DNA of 21,920 nt, taken from NCBI RefSeq assembly GCF_018854495.1, contig NZ_JABBDR010000069.1, forward strand, positions 1-21,920. Direction: 5' to 3'. This DNA is from Acidithiobacillus ferruginosus (GTDB lineage: Bacteria; Pseudomonadota; Gammaproteobacteria; Acidithiobacillales; Acidithiobacillaceae). Shown here one piece after another: positions 21,800 through 21,920 of this stretch. A model generated the notes under the pieces. The model saw nothing but the letters and a program-made list of their open reading frames with translations. It made no database searches and had not been told where the DNA came from. Each line of letters begins with the position of its first letter. Position 1 is the first letter of the stretch. Both the position numbers and the translations under genes were made by a program.

Positions 21800-21920
21800 A
21801 TGTTAAAAGAAGGATTACACAGCGACGGCATTGGCGATCTTTCTGGTCCCCGGGCACGGCCGTCTTTTCTTCGCGACCTCTGGGTTCTGGCCAAGGCGCG
21901 GGTGGTTTCGCTGCTGGTAT
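21800..21920 (+). CDS. cyoE: Heme O synthase, N-terminal fragment
   Basis: The first 40 codons of a gene that runs past the window end. After a polar start of about 25 residues the sequence reads RDLWVLAKARVVSLLV, the typical entry to the first helix of the UbiA-type protoheme IX farnesyltransferases. This enzyme converts heme B to the heme O needed in CyoB. GGAGG lies about 11 bases before the ATG, and the gene begins 28 bases after cyoD, the usual order cyoABCDE. Confidence 0.85.
   Translation, partial: MLKEGLHSDGIGDLSGPRARPSFLRDLWVLAKARVVSLLV

Noticed and set aside
1..21920. CRISPR arrays, tRNA or rRNA genes, insertion sequences
   Set aside because: I saw no regularly spaced repeats, no cloverleaf-like or ribosomal sequence, and no transposase or terminal inverted repeats with target duplications.

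Overview
The window is GC-rich (apart from one AT-rich block at about 17.0-17.4 kb) and gene-dense. It looks like chromosomal DNA of a Gram-negative proteobacterium: outer-membrane barrels with signal peptides, a quinol-oxidase operon with a lipoprotein subunit II, and leucine and pentose-phosphate housekeeping genes. The style of the proteins and the gene mix suggest an acidophilic chemolithotroph such as Acidithiobacillus. That assignment comes from recognition, not from a search.

Region 1 (1-9371) holds a tightly packed plus-strand glycan cluster. It runs: a small Cys/His protein, a COG4671-type glycosyltransferase, two GT4 glycosyltransferases, an MsbA-like ABC exporter, UDP-glucose 6-dehydrogenase, an outer-membrane barrel and a histidine phosphatase. 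The first six genes overlap each other by 1-4 bases, so they are probably translationally coupled. Upstream lies a divergent DUF6502-type gene, cut by the window edge. The region between them carries three copies of one 17-bp near-palindrome, GTGGTA-W5-TCCCAC. Two copies fill the spacer between -35 and -10 boxes facing the cluster, and one covers the -35 area of the divergent promoter. This is the most striking unexplained signal in the window and points to a dedicated regulator of an uncharacterised surface-glycan or glycolipid system.

Region 2 (9348-12138) has a second outer-membrane barrel convergent with the phosphatase, then an XRE/MmyB-type regulator divergent from a SAM methyltransferase. 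The phosphatase 3' end carries a 10-bp tandem duplication that shifted its frame and pushed its stop into the neighbouring gene.

Region 3 (12189-14707) is leuC, a possible small membrane-peptide gene, leuD and a 104-residue unknown protein; leuB is not in the window. Region 4 (14724-16812, minus strand) is a DJ-1/Hsp31-like gene, rpiA and pdxH, with the first two overlapping. Region 5 (16813-17578) is mostly non-coding, partly very AT-rich and rich in inverted repeats. Region 6 (17579-end) is cyoABCD plus the start of cyoE: cytochrome bo3 ubiquinol oxidase and its heme O synthase.
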